NCBI GenBank assembly: GCA_964418425.1
Contig: CAYQLT010000032.1
Coordinates: forward strand, 1 to 27,896
Source: CAYQLT01 sp964418425
GTDB lineage: Bacteria > Bacillota > Limnochordia > Limnochordales > Geochordaceae
Length of the DNA: 27,896 nucleotides
Direction: 5' to 3'
Shown: positions 8,115-14,817 of the stretch, piece after piece
Numbering within the stretch: the stretch's first letter is position 1
Layout of the letters: the number at the start of each line of letters is the position of its first letter
Notes under the pieces: generated by a model
What the model was told of the DNA's origin: nothing
Databases searched by the model: none
What the model saw: the letters and a program-made list of their open reading frames with translations, nothing else
Made by a program: the position numbers and the translations under genes

Positions 8115-8146
8115 CAACTGCGCTAAATGGTTATTTAGCGCAGTTG
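8115..8146. repeat. 32-bp perfect inverted repeat upstream of tyrosine recombinase
   Basis: Arms CAACTGCGCTAAAT and ATTTAGCGCAGTTG match over 14 of 14 bp around the centre GGTT. The centre of the element is AT-rich in an otherwise GC-rich window. It is followed by TACCCGG, so there is no T-run for an intrinsic terminator. It can also be read as two 13-bp arms around a 6-bp centre or two 12-bp arms around 8 bp, the geometry of a tyrosine recombinase core site. It starts 76 bp before the recombinase start codon. A dimeric regulator's operator is the other reading. Confidence 0.85.
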
Positions 8147-8190
8147 TACCCGGATGCCCGGCGGACGACCGGCGCCAGTCGTAAGGAGCG

Positions 8191-9114
8191 ATGGCGTTGC
8201 CAGCCAACCATGATGGGAGCCCCTCCCGAGACTCGCCGACGCAGGCGCCCCCCTTGCACCCGTGGCTTGTGCGGTACCAGCGCCACCTGCTGGTGGAGCG
8301 CGGACTGAGTCCGAGGACCGTGCGGGCATACATCGGCGATCTGCGGCTGCTGGAGCGCTACTGCCACAGCGTCGGGGTGCGTCTGGAGACGGCCGACGAG
8401 TTTGTCCTGCGGGGGTTTCTTGAGTTTGTCTACCAGCACCGCAACAACCGCGCTCCTGCCCGGGCGCGCAAGGTCAGTGCCCTGAAAGGTTTCTATCGTT
8501 TTGCGGCCCAGGAGGGCCTCATTGCGTCGAACCCGGCGGAGGCCCTCAAAAGCCCCAAGCTTCCGCGGCGGCTGCCGGTCTTTCTTTCCGCCCCGGAGGC
8601 CGCGGCACTCCTGGAGGCAGCCCGGGCAGGTCCGGATCCGGTCCGGGATGCCGCCTTGATCGCGACGTTTTTGTACACCGGCTGCCGCCTGGGGGAGCTT
8701 CTCGCACTGCGGCCGGAAGACATCGACTTTGATGCCGGCGCCGTGCGGTTTGTGGGCAAGGGCGACAAGGAGCGCTTCGTGCCGCTGCGGCCCGAGCTGG
8801 CACAACGCCTGCGGCAGTACTTGCAGACCCGCGCCCCTTCCGGCTACGTGTTTGTGAATCGCCGCGGCCGTCCCCTTTCTCCCTCGGGGGTGCGCTACCT
8901 CTTGCGCCGTCTGCTGCAGGCCGCACCCAGGGTGCGCCCCGGCATCTCACCGCACAAGCTGCGCCATACGGTTGCCACGCTGCTCCTGCAGGCGGACGCC
9001 GACTTGCGAACCATCCAGGAGCTTCTCGGCCATGCGTCGCTGGCCACCACCCAGCGGTACACCCATGTGGTCAACCGTCGCCTCCGGGAGTCCCTGGGAC
9101 GCCTGCCGTACTGA
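8191..9114 (+). CDS. tyrosine recombinase (XerC/XerD-type)
   Basis: A 307-residue site-specific recombinase. The N-terminal SAM-like core-binding domain (about 22-115) carries LVRYQRHLLVERGLSPRTVRAY. The catalytic domain keeps all expected residues: R166 (TGCRLGE), K190 (GKGDKE), H255 and R258 (HKLRHT), H281 (LLGHASLATTQRYTHV) and nucleophile Y290. It should cut and rejoin DNA through a 3'-phosphotyrosine, either in dimer resolution or on a mobile element. ATG at 8191 is only 2 bp after AAGGAG; TTG at 8197 has better spacing (8 bp) and may be the true start. It converges on yneA with a 7-bp gap. The palindromes just upstream may be its target. Confidence 0.93.
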   Translation: MALPANHDGSPSRDSPTQAPPLHPWLVRYQRHLLVERGLSPRTVRAYIGDLRLLERYCHSVGVRLETADEFVLRGFLEFVYQHRNNRAPARARKVSALKGFYRFAAQEGLIASNPAEALKSPKLPRRLPVFLSAPEAAALLEAARAGPDPVRDAALIATFLYTGCRLGELLALRPEDIDFDAGAVRFVGKGDKERFVPLRPELAQRLRQYLQTRAPSGYVFVNRRGRPLSPSGVRYLLRRLLQAAPRVRPGISPHKLRHTVATLLLQADADLRTIQELLGHASLATTQRYTHVVNRRLRESLGRLPY

Positions 9115-9121
9115 CCGAGCC

Positions 9122-9559
9122 CTATCGCCCGGCCGGCCCTTGGTCCTCCCGGGCTGCTTGGCGCACCCGCCGGCCAGGGCCGTCCGGGATCTGTAGCGTC
9201 CGGCCCGGCTCCAGGACGCTCTGTGCCGTCAGACCGTTGGCCTCGCGCAGTGCCTCCACCCAGGTGCGAGGATCCCCCTGCGGGGCCGCACAGCGCTGGG
9301 CCAGGCCCCAGAGGGTGTCGCCCCGCCGGACCGTCATCCGGCTCCCGGGCGTGCAGTGCTGCTGCTTCCCGACGGTGGCCGCACCCGCCGCCAGTGCGGG
9401 ACCAGACACCGGCGGCTGATTTCGAAACCAAAACCCTGCGGCCAGCACGACAGTGCCCACTGCCAGGAGGAGCAGTGCGGACATCTGGGGCCCGCGACTT
9501 CGCATCATGAAGATGCGGGACCCGCTGGAGGAAGTCGTCAGTCGGGGTCGCCTCGCCAT
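9122..9559 (-). CDS. yneA: YneA-like LysM cell-division suppressor
   Basis: A 145-residue protein with a basic N-terminus, one membrane segment (about residues 22-41, ALLLLAVGTVVLAAGFWF) and a C-terminal LysM domain (about 74-125) beginning MTVRRGDTLWGLAQRC and ending PGRTLQIP. This layout and its position divergent from lexA match Bacillus subtilis YneA, which is made during the SOS response and delays septation until DNA is repaired. ATG at 9559 has GGGGGTG 9 bp upstream; an in-frame GTG at 9571 is inside that ribosome site. Its promoter is overlapped by two LexA boxes, so SOS control is visible in the sequence. Identity by context and domain order is strong. Confidence 0.9.
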   Translation of the reverse strand: MARRPRLTTSSSGSRIFMMRSRGPQMSALLLLAVGTVVLAAGFWFRNQPPVSGPALAAGAATVGKQQHCTPGSRMTVRRGDTLWGLAQRCAAPQGDPRTWVEALREANGLTAQSVLEPGRTLQIPDGPGRRVRQAAREDQGPAGR

Positions 9560-9590
9560 GCCCGCCGGCACCCCCGTATGCGTGTTTGGC

Positions 9591-9604
9591 GGAACCTACG
9601 TTCG
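9591..9604. promoter_or_regulatory. LexA box 1 (yneA side)
   Basis: GGAACCTACGTTCG matches the Bacillus-type CGAAC-N4-GTTCG at 9 of 10 fixed positions. It covers the predicted yneA transcription start. Confidence 0.85.
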
Positions 9605-9605
9605 T

Positions 9606-9633
9606 AGTATACGTACGGACGTTCGGTAGTCAA
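9606..9633 (-). promoter_or_regulatory. yneA promoter
   Basis: On the minus strand TTGACT (9633-9628) and TATACT (9611-9606) are separated by 16 bp. LexA box 2 fills the spacer, and box 1 begins just past the -10. LexA bound here would block polymerase directly. Confidence 0.82.
9612..9625. promoter_or_regulatory. LexA box 2 (yneA side)
   Basis: CGTACGGACGTTCG matches CGAAC-N4-GTTCG at 9 of 10 fixed positions. It sits between the -35 and -10 of the yneA promoter, exactly 21 bp from box 1, or two helical turns. Confidence 0.75.
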
Positions 9634-9658
9634 GGGGGGCCGCGCATATGATCGCTGG

Positions 9659-9672
9659 CGAACGGACGTTTG
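9659..9672. promoter_or_regulatory. LexA box 3 (lexA side)
   Basis: CGAACGGACGTTTG matches CGAAC-N4-GTTCG at 9 of 10 fixed positions and overlaps the first half of the lexA -35 hexamer, consistent with self-repression. Confidence 0.85.
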
Positions 9673-9698
9673 CAAACCCCGAACACCTGTGTTATAAT
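9670..9698 (+). promoter_or_regulatory. lexA promoter
   Basis: TTGCAA (9670-9675), a 17-bp spacer and a perfect TATAAT (9693-9698). The start would fall near 9705, about 44 nt before the lexA ATG. Box 3 overlaps the -35 and half-site box 4 abuts the -10. Confidence 0.85.
9680..9693. promoter_or_regulatory. degenerate LexA half-site (box 4)
   Basis: CGAACACCTGTGTT has a perfect left half, CGAAC, but a poor right half. It lies 21 bp from box 3, repeating the spacing seen on the yneA side, which is the main reason to list it. Confidence 0.4.
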
Positions 9699-9748
9699 CT
9701 GCCGCAGCCGAGGACGGTCGGCCCCGGAGAGGACGGTGCAGCCGAGGG

Positions 9749-10363
9749 ATGCTGAGCACCGAGCTGACCCCCCGCCAGCGACAGATTCTGGAATTCATCA
9801 AGAAGACGGTGCGACTGCGGGGCTACCCGCCGTCGGTTCGGGAGATCGGAGAGGCGGTGGGGCTCAGCTCCAGCTCAACGGTGCACGGGCACCTGGCTCG
9901 TCTCGAGGAGAAGGGTTACATCCGCAGGGATCCCACCAAACCCCGGGCCATCGAGGTGCTGGACTCCCTGACGGTGCCGCGCCGGCCGGTGGTCAACGTA
10001 CCCATCCTGGGTCGGGTGCCCGCGGGGCAGCCGCTTTTGGCCGTCCAAAATATCGAGGACTTCTTCCCCATGCCGCTGGACTTCACCGAGCAGGAGGACG
10101 TCTTCATGTTACGGGTGCGGGGCGACAGCATGCGCGACGCCGGGATCCTGGACGGGGATTACGTGGTGGTGCGGCCTCAGCCCTCGGCCCGAAACGGAGA
10201 CATCGTGGTGGCGTTGGTCGAGGACGAGGCGACCGTGAAGCGTTTTTACCGGGAGAACGACCACGTCCGCCTGCAGCCGGAAAACCCGGCATACCCTGCG
10301 ATCGTGGCACGGGACGTCCAGGTTTTGGGAAAGGTTATCGGGCTGTTGCGGAAGGTGGGGTAG
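9749..10363 (+). CDS. lexA: LexA SOS repressor
   Basis: A 204-residue repressor of the SOS regulon. The N-terminal winged helix (about 1-70) begins LTPRQRQILEFIKK, with the recognition helix region SVREIGEAVGLSSSSTVHGHL. The C-terminal S24 self-cleavage domain has the Ala92-Gly93 cleavage bond (VPAGQP), catalytic Ser127 (GDSM) and Lys164 (ATVKRF), so it should respond to RecA filaments. It is transcribed away from yneA, with 189 bp between their start codons that hold both promoters and the LexA boxes. The ribosome site is modest: GGAGAGGA lies about 14 bp before the ATG. Confidence 0.98.
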   Translation: MLSTELTPRQRQILEFIKKTVRLRGYPPSVREIGEAVGLSSSSTVHGHLARLEEKGYIRRDPTKPRAIEVLDSLTVPRRPVVNVPILGRVPAGQPLLAVQNIEDFFPMPLDFTEQEDVFMLRVRGDSMRDAGILDGDYVVVRPQPSARNGDIVVALVEDEATVKRFYRENDHVRLQPENPAYPAIVARDVQVLGKVIGLLRKVG

Positions 10364-10392
10364 GCCGCAGGCGCAGGCAAAACGCCCGCCGC

Positions 10393-10428
10393 GGCGCCCG
10401 GCTGTTACCGGGAGAAGGGAGGGGCGCC
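10393..10428. terminator. possible bidirectional terminator hairpin
   Basis: GGCGCCC (10393-10399) pairs with GGGCGCC (10422-10428), and inside it CCCGG pairs with CCGGG. It lies between the convergent ends of lexA and the 127-residue gene and touches the latter's stop codon. There is no T-run, so termination is only suggested by position. Confidence 0.35.
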
Positions 10429-10811
10429 TAGCGTGCGCTGACGGCGATGGGGGCGTCCCCGATGCTGGGTCGCTGCTGGCGCAGCCGGGCCAGCTCGGAT
10501 GCCCTCAGCCCCAGCACCTCAAAGAAAAGGTCCAGGGCCTGCTCCTGCCCCCGTACTTCCGGATGGTCCTCCGCCTGCGGGGCAAGGAGGGGCAGCTTCA
10601 CGTACGTCTCGCAGGCCATCTGGTAGGCAGCCTGCAGGCCGTCCTGCTCGATGCGCTCCATCAGGAGGTCATAGGTGCGCCGGCGGGCTTCTGCATGAAC
10701 GGTCCAGAAGTCGGGGTTGCGCGTCTTGCCGCTGGCCAGCAGATCCTGCTTTGCCAGACGCTTGAAACGCTTCAACCCCCGCAGGACATCCTCGGGAGAG
10801 ACCTCAAACAC
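10428..10811 (-). CDS. hypothetical protein, 127 residues
   Basis: I do not recognise this family. The protein is soluble, charged and predicted mostly helical, with an N-terminal basic stretch VLRGLKRFKRLAKQDLL and a middle rich in Arg and Glu (HAEARRRTYDLLMERI). A conserved-looking segment follows: YVKLPLLAPQAEDHPEVRGQEQALDLF (in the protein at about residues 70-97). It has no membrane segment, cysteine cluster or known catalytic motif. Reality is supported by a good ribosome site (GGAGGGAGG about 9 bp before the GTG), codon use like that of its neighbours, and a usual gene length. It is 118 bp downstream of surE on the same strand and converges on lexA. Confidence 0.75.
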   Translation of the reverse strand: MFEVSPEDVLRGLKRFKRLAKQDLLASGKTRNPDFWTVHAEARRRTYDLLMERIEQDGLQAAYQMACETYVKLPLLAPQAEDHPEVRGQEQALDLFFEVLGLRASELARLRQQRPSIGDAPIAVSAR

Positions 10812-10929
10812 CCTGCTTTCCTCCCTCCGGCCCGCCTGCGGCCACGGGCCCGTTCAGCTGTCTGGCGGATCTATTCGGGGGAGACGGACCCAACCCTGCG
10901 GGGGGATCCCAAGCGTCTGGGGGCTCTTC

Positions 10930-11772
10930 CTACGCCAACAGCGACGGCGGAGTCTGGTGGGCGTCCAGGGCCATTTCGGCTCCCGGATACACCCCCCAAT
11001 GAGCCAGGGTCCGGTAATCCGTCAGGTCGAAGTGAACGGGGGTGATGGAGACCCGGCCCATGTGGACGGCACCGGCGTCGGTGGACGGATCGTGCCGATC
11101 CCCGTCGTCCGCATCCCCCGTCAGCCAGAAATGGTGGTTGCCTTCCGGAGCCGGCTGGCGCTGATAGGCGTCGCGGTAGCGGCGGTTGAGGCCCAGTCGG
11201 GTCCAGGTCAGGCGCCGGGCGACCTCGGAGATGCCGTCGGGCACGTTGACGTTGAGCAGCACGCCTGGCGGCAACCCTTCCCGCAGCAGCCGCTGGGCCA
11301 GCAGCCGGGCCACCTCCTTGGCCGGTTCGAAGTGCGGGCACGACTTGTCGGTGACCGCAGAGACGGCCATGGAGGGAATCCCCAGAAGCGTCCCCTCCGC
11401 CGCCGCGGAGACCGTGCCCGAGTAAATCACGTCGATGCCCAGGTTGGATCCGGCGTTGATGCCGGCCACCACCAGGTCGGGCGGCTCCGCAAACAGTTCC
11501 AGGACGCCCAGCTTCACGCAGTCGGCCGGAGTCCCCCTCACGGCGAAAGCCTCGAAGTCGCCGGCGATGCGAACCGTGAACACCTCCAGGGGCTGGTGCA
11601 CGGTGATGGCGTGCCCGGTTCCGCTGCGGTCCTGATCCGGCGCCACGATCCGCACGATTCCCAAGGGGCGTAAAGCCTCGGCCAGCGCCGCAAGCCCGGG
11701 GGCCATCACCCCGTCATCGTTGCTGACGAGAATGCGCGGGCGCCGCCCGCTGTCTGCCTTGCCCACCGCCAC
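10930..11772 (-). CDS. surE: 5'/3'-nucleotidase SurE
   Basis: SurE removes phosphate from nucleoside monophosphates and is linked to stationary-phase survival. The metal-binding start RILVSNDDG (Asp19, Asp20), the loop DRSGTGHAIT and the AGINAGSNLG segment (metal-site Asn) are all present in the usual order. Length is 280 residues, slightly above the common 250-265, with a short tail. GTG at 11772 has GGGGAG close upstream; a second in-frame GTG six bases later has better spacing. It begins 11 bp after the mgtC stop, so the two are probably one operon. Confidence 0.96.
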   Translation of the reverse strand: MAVGKADSGRRPRILVSNDDGVMAPGLAALAEALRPLGIVRIVAPDQDRSGTGHAITVHQPLEVFTVRIAGDFEAFAVRGTPADCVKLGVLELFAEPPDLVVAGINAGSNLGIDVIYSGTVSAAAEGTLLGIPSMAVSAVTDKSCPHFEPAKEVARLLAQRLLREGLPPGVLLNVNVPDGISEVARRLTWTRLGLNRRYRDAYQRQPAPEGNHHFWLTGDADDGDRHDPSTDAGAVHMGRVSITPVHFDLTDYRTLAHWGVYPGAEMALDAHQTPPSLLA

Positions 11773-11783
11773 GCTCTCCCCGC

Positions 11784-12449
11784 CTAACTTTCGTAGCCCG
11801 CCCGAAACACGCCCTCCAGGGCCGACAGCTCCGCCAGCATGCGGCTTCGGTCCGCCCTCGGCGGCACGTCAACGGTGATCTGCAGCGCCGCCCGGGCACC
11901 CTCCTGCTGGGTGATCTCCACCCCCCGGATGTTGATCCCGTGGCGGCCCAGGATGGAGGCCACCGCGCCCAGCTGCCCGGGCTGATCGGAGACCACCAGG
12001 GAGAGGACCGTCTCCTTGCTGGCCAGCACCTCCCGCTCGATCCGGCTCAGCCAGACCAGCACCACCACCGCCAGGGCCGTCGCCACCACCGCGCCCAGGT
12101 AAAAGCCGGCCCCGGCCGCCAGGCCTATCCCGGCCACCACCCACAGGCTGGCCGCTGTGGTCAGACCCCGTACCGTTGGCCCCTCCCGCAGGATCGTCCC
12201 CGCTCCTAGAAAGCCGATGCCGGAAACCACCTGCGCCGCAATGCGGGTCGGGTCGTAGGGCCAAAAGAAGGTCCCGCCCCGGGACAGCCCGTATGCGGAA
12301 ACCAGCATCACCAGGGCCGAACCCACGCTGACCAGGGTGTGGGTGCGAAACCCTGCCGGGCGGCGATGGCTTTCCCGCTCCAACCCGATGATCGCGCCCA
12401 GCACCCCGGCCAGTACCAAGCGAATGAGTACCTCCGCATCGGATAGCAC
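11784..12449 (-). CDS. MgtC/SapB family membrane protein with ACT-like C-terminus
   Basis: A 221-residue protein. The N-terminal half is the MgtC/SapB core: about four to five helices with the signatures GAIIGLERESHRRPAGFRTH and GIGFLGAGTILREG, then TVRGLTTAASLWVVAGIGLA. The C-terminal 75 residues form a cytoplasmic ACT-like domain beginning ETVLSLVVSDQPGQLG with HGINIRGVEI. Family members affect Mg2+ stress and membrane potential, and the ACT part suggests binding of a small ligand, not identified here. GTG at 12449 has GGGGGAGGG about 6 bp upstream. The open frame back to 12575 would overlap the sirtuin gene and lacks protein features. Confidence 0.9.
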   Translation of the reverse strand: MLSDAEVLIRLVLAGVLGAIIGLERESHRRPAGFRTHTLVSVGSALVMLVSAYGLSRGGTFFWPYDPTRIAAQVVSGIGFLGAGTILREGPTVRGLTTAASLWVVAGIGLAAGAGFYLGAVVATALAVVVLVWLSRIEREVLASKETVLSLVVSDQPGQLGAVASILGRHGINIRGVEITQQEGARAALQITVDVPPRADRSRMLAELSALEGVFRAGYES

Positions 12450-12502
12450 GGACGCCCTCCCCCAACCGGCCCCACCCTCACGGGTCGAAACCTCAGATGG
12501 CC

Positions 12503-12531
12503 AGTATACCCCACCTGGCGAAGAAAGGCCA
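12503..12531 (-). promoter_or_regulatory. possible mgtC-surE promoter
   Basis: On the minus strand TATACT (12508-12503) is a good -10. The -35 at 17 bp, TGGCCT, matches only half of TTGACA. Position, about 50 bp before the mgtC start, is sensible. Confidence 0.35.
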
Positions 12532-12561
12532 TAGGAGCGAGCACCAAACGCTGGAGGGCCC

Positions 12562-13335
12562 TCAGGAAAGGACACCCAGTTGCCGCAGCTGGCGGGCTAC
12601 CTGTGTCCAGACCCGGCCGGCCGGGTGGGGCAGGCACAGGGCGGCTCGGGAGTCCATCCAGGTCGGCTGAAGGTTGTTGATCACCACACGGCGGGCCAGC
12701 GTCGGCAGGCTGGCCGCCGGCTCCACCGAAAGGCTCGACCCGACGACCACCATCAGGTCGGCTTGCGCCGCCTCCCGCACGGCCTCGTCAAACTCCACAG
12801 GCATGGGGTCCCCGAACAGCACCACGGCCGGCTTGATGGGCTTTCCGCAGCCACAGTAGGCACCCTCCTGCGGGTCGCTCTGAAGTCGCCTGACCAGATC
12901 CTCGAACGGATGAACCTTCCCGCAACCCGTGCACCGCGCCCAGCGCACGTGGCCGTGAACCTCGATGACGCGCCGGCTGCCCGCACGCTGGTGCAAGCCG
13001 TCGATGTTTTGGGTGATGATGGCCTTGACCAGGCCGGCCGCCTCCATCCGGGCGAGCACCTGGTGGGCCAGCCCCGGGGTGGCCTGCAGCACAGGGGGCA
13101 GCCAGGTGGCGAGGGCGACACGATAAAACCCCGCCGGGTCTCGCCAGAAGGCGGCCGCCGACAGGGTCTCCCACGGATCCAGTCGATTCCACAGACCGCT
13201 TTGCGGACTTCGAAAATCCGGAATCCCGCTCTCCGTGGAGATCCCGGCCCCCGTCAACACCACGCAGTGATCCGAGCGGGCCACCAACTCTGCCAGTTGC
13301 GCTATCTGTTGCTCAAAGCCGTCCCCGGCAACCAT
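12562..13335 (-). CDS. Sir2-family NAD-dependent protein deacylase
   Basis: A 257-residue sirtuin. NAD-binding motifs GAGISTESGIPDFR (29-42) and TQNIDGLH (108-115) are intact. The catalytic His is at 127 (EVHGH), and the zinc ribbon uses C135, C138, C161 and C163 (the second pair is CxC instead of CxxC). GSSLSVEPA and INNLQP complete the Rossmann part. It should remove acetyl or other acyl groups from lysines using NAD+. The ATG lies inside the end of sigH, with a 23-bp overlap in another frame, so translation is probably coupled. It ends 112 bp before mgtC. Confidence 0.96.
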   Translation of the reverse strand: MVAGDGFEQQIAQLAELVARSDHCVVLTGAGISTESGIPDFRSPQSGLWNRLDPWETLSAAAFWRDPAGFYRVALATWLPPVLQATPGLAHQVLARMEAAGLVKAIITQNIDGLHQRAGSRRVIEVHGHVRWARCTGCGKVHPFEDLVRRLQSDPQEGAYCGCGKPIKPAVVLFGDPMPVEFDEAVREAAQADLMVVVGSSLSVEPAASLPTLARRVVINNLQPTWMDSRAALCLPHPAGRVWTQVARQLRQLGVLS

Positions 13336-14032
13336 CCTGTCCGCCGGAAGCCAGAGCCGGGCGGCAGCCCTGAACCGGCTCCGAGGCCACCTTGTCGATT
13401 TTGTGTTTGATTCGGCACAGCGCGTTGTCGATGGACTTGGTGTGGGTGTTGAGACGCCGGGCCATCTCCTTGTATGACAGGCCGTTGATATACAGCCGGA
13501 AGACGCGATACTCGAAATCGCTCAGGATCCGCTTCACGTGCTGCTGGGTCAAAAAGAGCGTTTCCCGGTCGATGACCAGCGACTCCGGATCATCGACCCG
13601 CTGGTTGGGCAGCACCTCCAACAACGTGCGATCGCCTTCGAGGTCGTATACCGGTTTGTGCAAAGAAGTATACTGGTTGATGGGAATATGTTTCTGGCGG
13701 GTCGTGCCTTTGATTGCGCTGATGATGTTGCGGACGATGCAAAGCTTGGCGAAAGACCAAAAGGAAGAGGCGCCCGGCGTGAAATCCCGAATGGCCTTGT
13801 ACAGGCCGATCATTCCCTCCTGGAGGAGGTCGTCGTCCTCCGCACCCTGAAGGAAGTACGGCCTCGTCCAGGCATACACCATTTTGTGGTACTTGCAGAG
13901 CAGATACTCCAGGGCTCCCTCGTCGCCCCGCTGCGCCAGCTGTACCGCCTCTTCGTCGCTCACCTGGGAGTAGTCGGGCGAGCCCGGCCGCGGAGGGACC
14001 GTCCAGTGGGAAAATACGCGGCCTCTGCCCAT
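13313..14032 (-). CDS. sigH: RNA polymerase sigma factor, sigma-H type
   Basis: A sigma-70 family factor of the sporulation/SigH group. Region 2 carries LLCKYHKMVYAWTRPYFL and the hallmark DLLQEGMIGLYKAIRDF, followed by TTRQKHIPINQYTSLHKP, a string characteristic of SigH. Region 4 is the helix-turn-helix in LSDFEYRVFRLYINGLSYKEMARRLNTHTKSIDNALCRIKHK (about residues 170-212). In Bacillus, SigH drives entry to sporulation and competence. ATG at 14032 gives 239 residues, about 20 more than B. subtilis SigH, the surplus being at both ends. A GTG at 14077 would be longer still. The 3' end overlaps the sirtuin start. Confidence 0.95.
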   Translation of the reverse strand: MGRGRVFSHWTVPPRPGSPDYSQVSDEEAVQLAQRGDEGALEYLLCKYHKMVYAWTRPYFLQGAEDDDLLQEGMIGLYKAIRDFTPGASSFWSFAKLCIVRNIISAIKGTTRQKHIPINQYTSLHKPVYDLEGDRTLLEVLPNQRVDDPESLVIDRETLFLTQQHVKRILSDFEYRVFRLYINGLSYKEMARRLNTHTKSIDNALCRIKHKIDKVASEPVQGCRPALASGGQDGCRGRL

Positions 14033-14207
14033 GATAGTACCGTTCCACCCCTCCCGCACCGCTCCCCGAGCCCGCACCTCAGCTTATGCAGCCTCGGGCT
14101 GCCCGCGCCCGGAGGTCCGCTGGGGCCGGCCCGGGGCCGCAAGCCTTACCAAGACCGTTCGACACTTCCCAATGCCCTCCTTCTTGGCGAGGGGCCGATG
14201 CTCGCGC

Positions 14208-14244
14208 GAAGCCCCGGAGCTTGCCCGTCCGGCCCCGGGGCTTC
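14208..14244. terminator. 10-bp stem hairpin downstream of speD
   Basis: GAAGCCCCGG (14208-14217) pairs perfectly with CCGGGGCTTC (14235-14244) over a 17-nt loop, 47 bp past the speD stop. No T-run follows on either strand, so it may end speD transcription weakly or belong to the sigH leader. The rest of 14033-14290 shows no gene. Confidence 0.35.
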
Positions 14245-14252
14245 TAGCGGTC

Positions 14253-14280
14253 ATCGTATCGGTGGTGGCGTAACATACAA
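14253..14280 (-). promoter_or_regulatory. weak candidate sigH promoter
   Basis: On the minus strand TTGTAT (14280-14275), a 16-bp spacer and TACGAT (14258-14253) would give a leader of about 214 nt. Each hexamer has two mismatches or fewer, but nothing else supports it. Confidence 0.25.
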
Positions 14281-14290
14281 CGCTAAAGGC

Positions 14291-14734
14291 TCACCTCGCC
14301 TCGGAGGGCTCAAAGACCACCGTTCCGTCGGGTCGGTTGACGCCATCGTAGCGACACATCTCCGTGCCGAGGAGTCCGTCGGAGCGAAGCACCCCCCGCT
14401 TCAGCTCCGTCGCTTCGGTGCTGTGGGCCTTAAACGCCTGGGTGAGGTGGTGGCACGCGTCCCATGGGTTGACGGACTGCCCGCAGGTGAAGACGTCGAT
14501 CGCCGCATAGCCGAGCTCCGGCCAGGTGTGGATGGCCAGATGAGACTCCGAGATCACGACCACACCGCTGACCCCCTGCGGGCTGAACTTGTGGAACGTA
14601 ACTTCCCGGATGTCGGCCCCGGCCCTGAGGGCCGCCTCCACCATGATGGCTTGAACCTGCTCCTCGTCGTTCAGGATCGCCGGGTCACACCCGTACGCCT
14701 CGCACAGAATGTGACGCCCCAGCGCCTGCGTCAT
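14291..14734 (-). CDS. speD: S-adenosylmethionine decarboxylase proenzyme
   Basis: A 147-residue prokaryotic class 1B AdoMet decarboxylase, which supplies decarboxylated AdoMet for spermidine synthesis. The self-processing site is ISESHLAIHTWPE: cleavage is expected between Glu63 and Ser64, with Ser64 becoming the pyruvoyl cofactor, and His69 and Cys84 (FTCG) match the known active-site positions. The N-terminal LGRHILCEAYGC segment is also typical. No spermidine synthase gene is in the window. It has its own strong promoter and a hairpin in the 5' leader. Confidence 0.97.
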   Translation of the reverse strand: MTQALGRHILCEAYGCDPAILNDEEQVQAIMVEAALRAGADIREVTFHKFSPQGVSGVVVISESHLAIHTWPELGYAAIDVFTCGQSVNPWDACHHLTQAFKAHSTEATELKRGVLRSDGLLGTEMCRYDGVNRPDGTVVFEPSEAR

Positions 14735-14759
14735 TCCATCTACGGCCCCCTCTCACTCC

Positions 14760-14783
14760 GGCCCGGCGGCGCTGCGCCGGGCC
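14760..14783 (-). promoter_or_regulatory. 9-bp hairpin in the speD 5' leader
   Basis: GGCCCGGCG (14760-14768) and CGCCGGGCC (14775-14783) form a perfect 9-bp stem with a 6-nt loop. It lies between the speD promoter and start codon, 25 nt before the ATG, with GAGGGGG between it and the ATG. It could affect initiation, or simply stabilise the message. Confidence 0.45.
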
Positions 14784-14817
14784 ACGCAACGCCTTGCCCC
14801 GCCGGCAATCACCCCTC

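Noticed and set aside
8115..8146. 32-bp inverted repeat as an intrinsic terminator
   Set aside because: No T-run follows on either strand and it lies 71 bp past the upstream gene's stop, nearer in role to the next gene.
5978..9114. tRNA-bounded integrated element with a repeated tRNA 3' end
   Set aside because: I looked for a second copy of the tRNA-Trp 3' end downstream (GTTCGAGTCCTG) and saw none within the window, so no attachment-site pair can be claimed.
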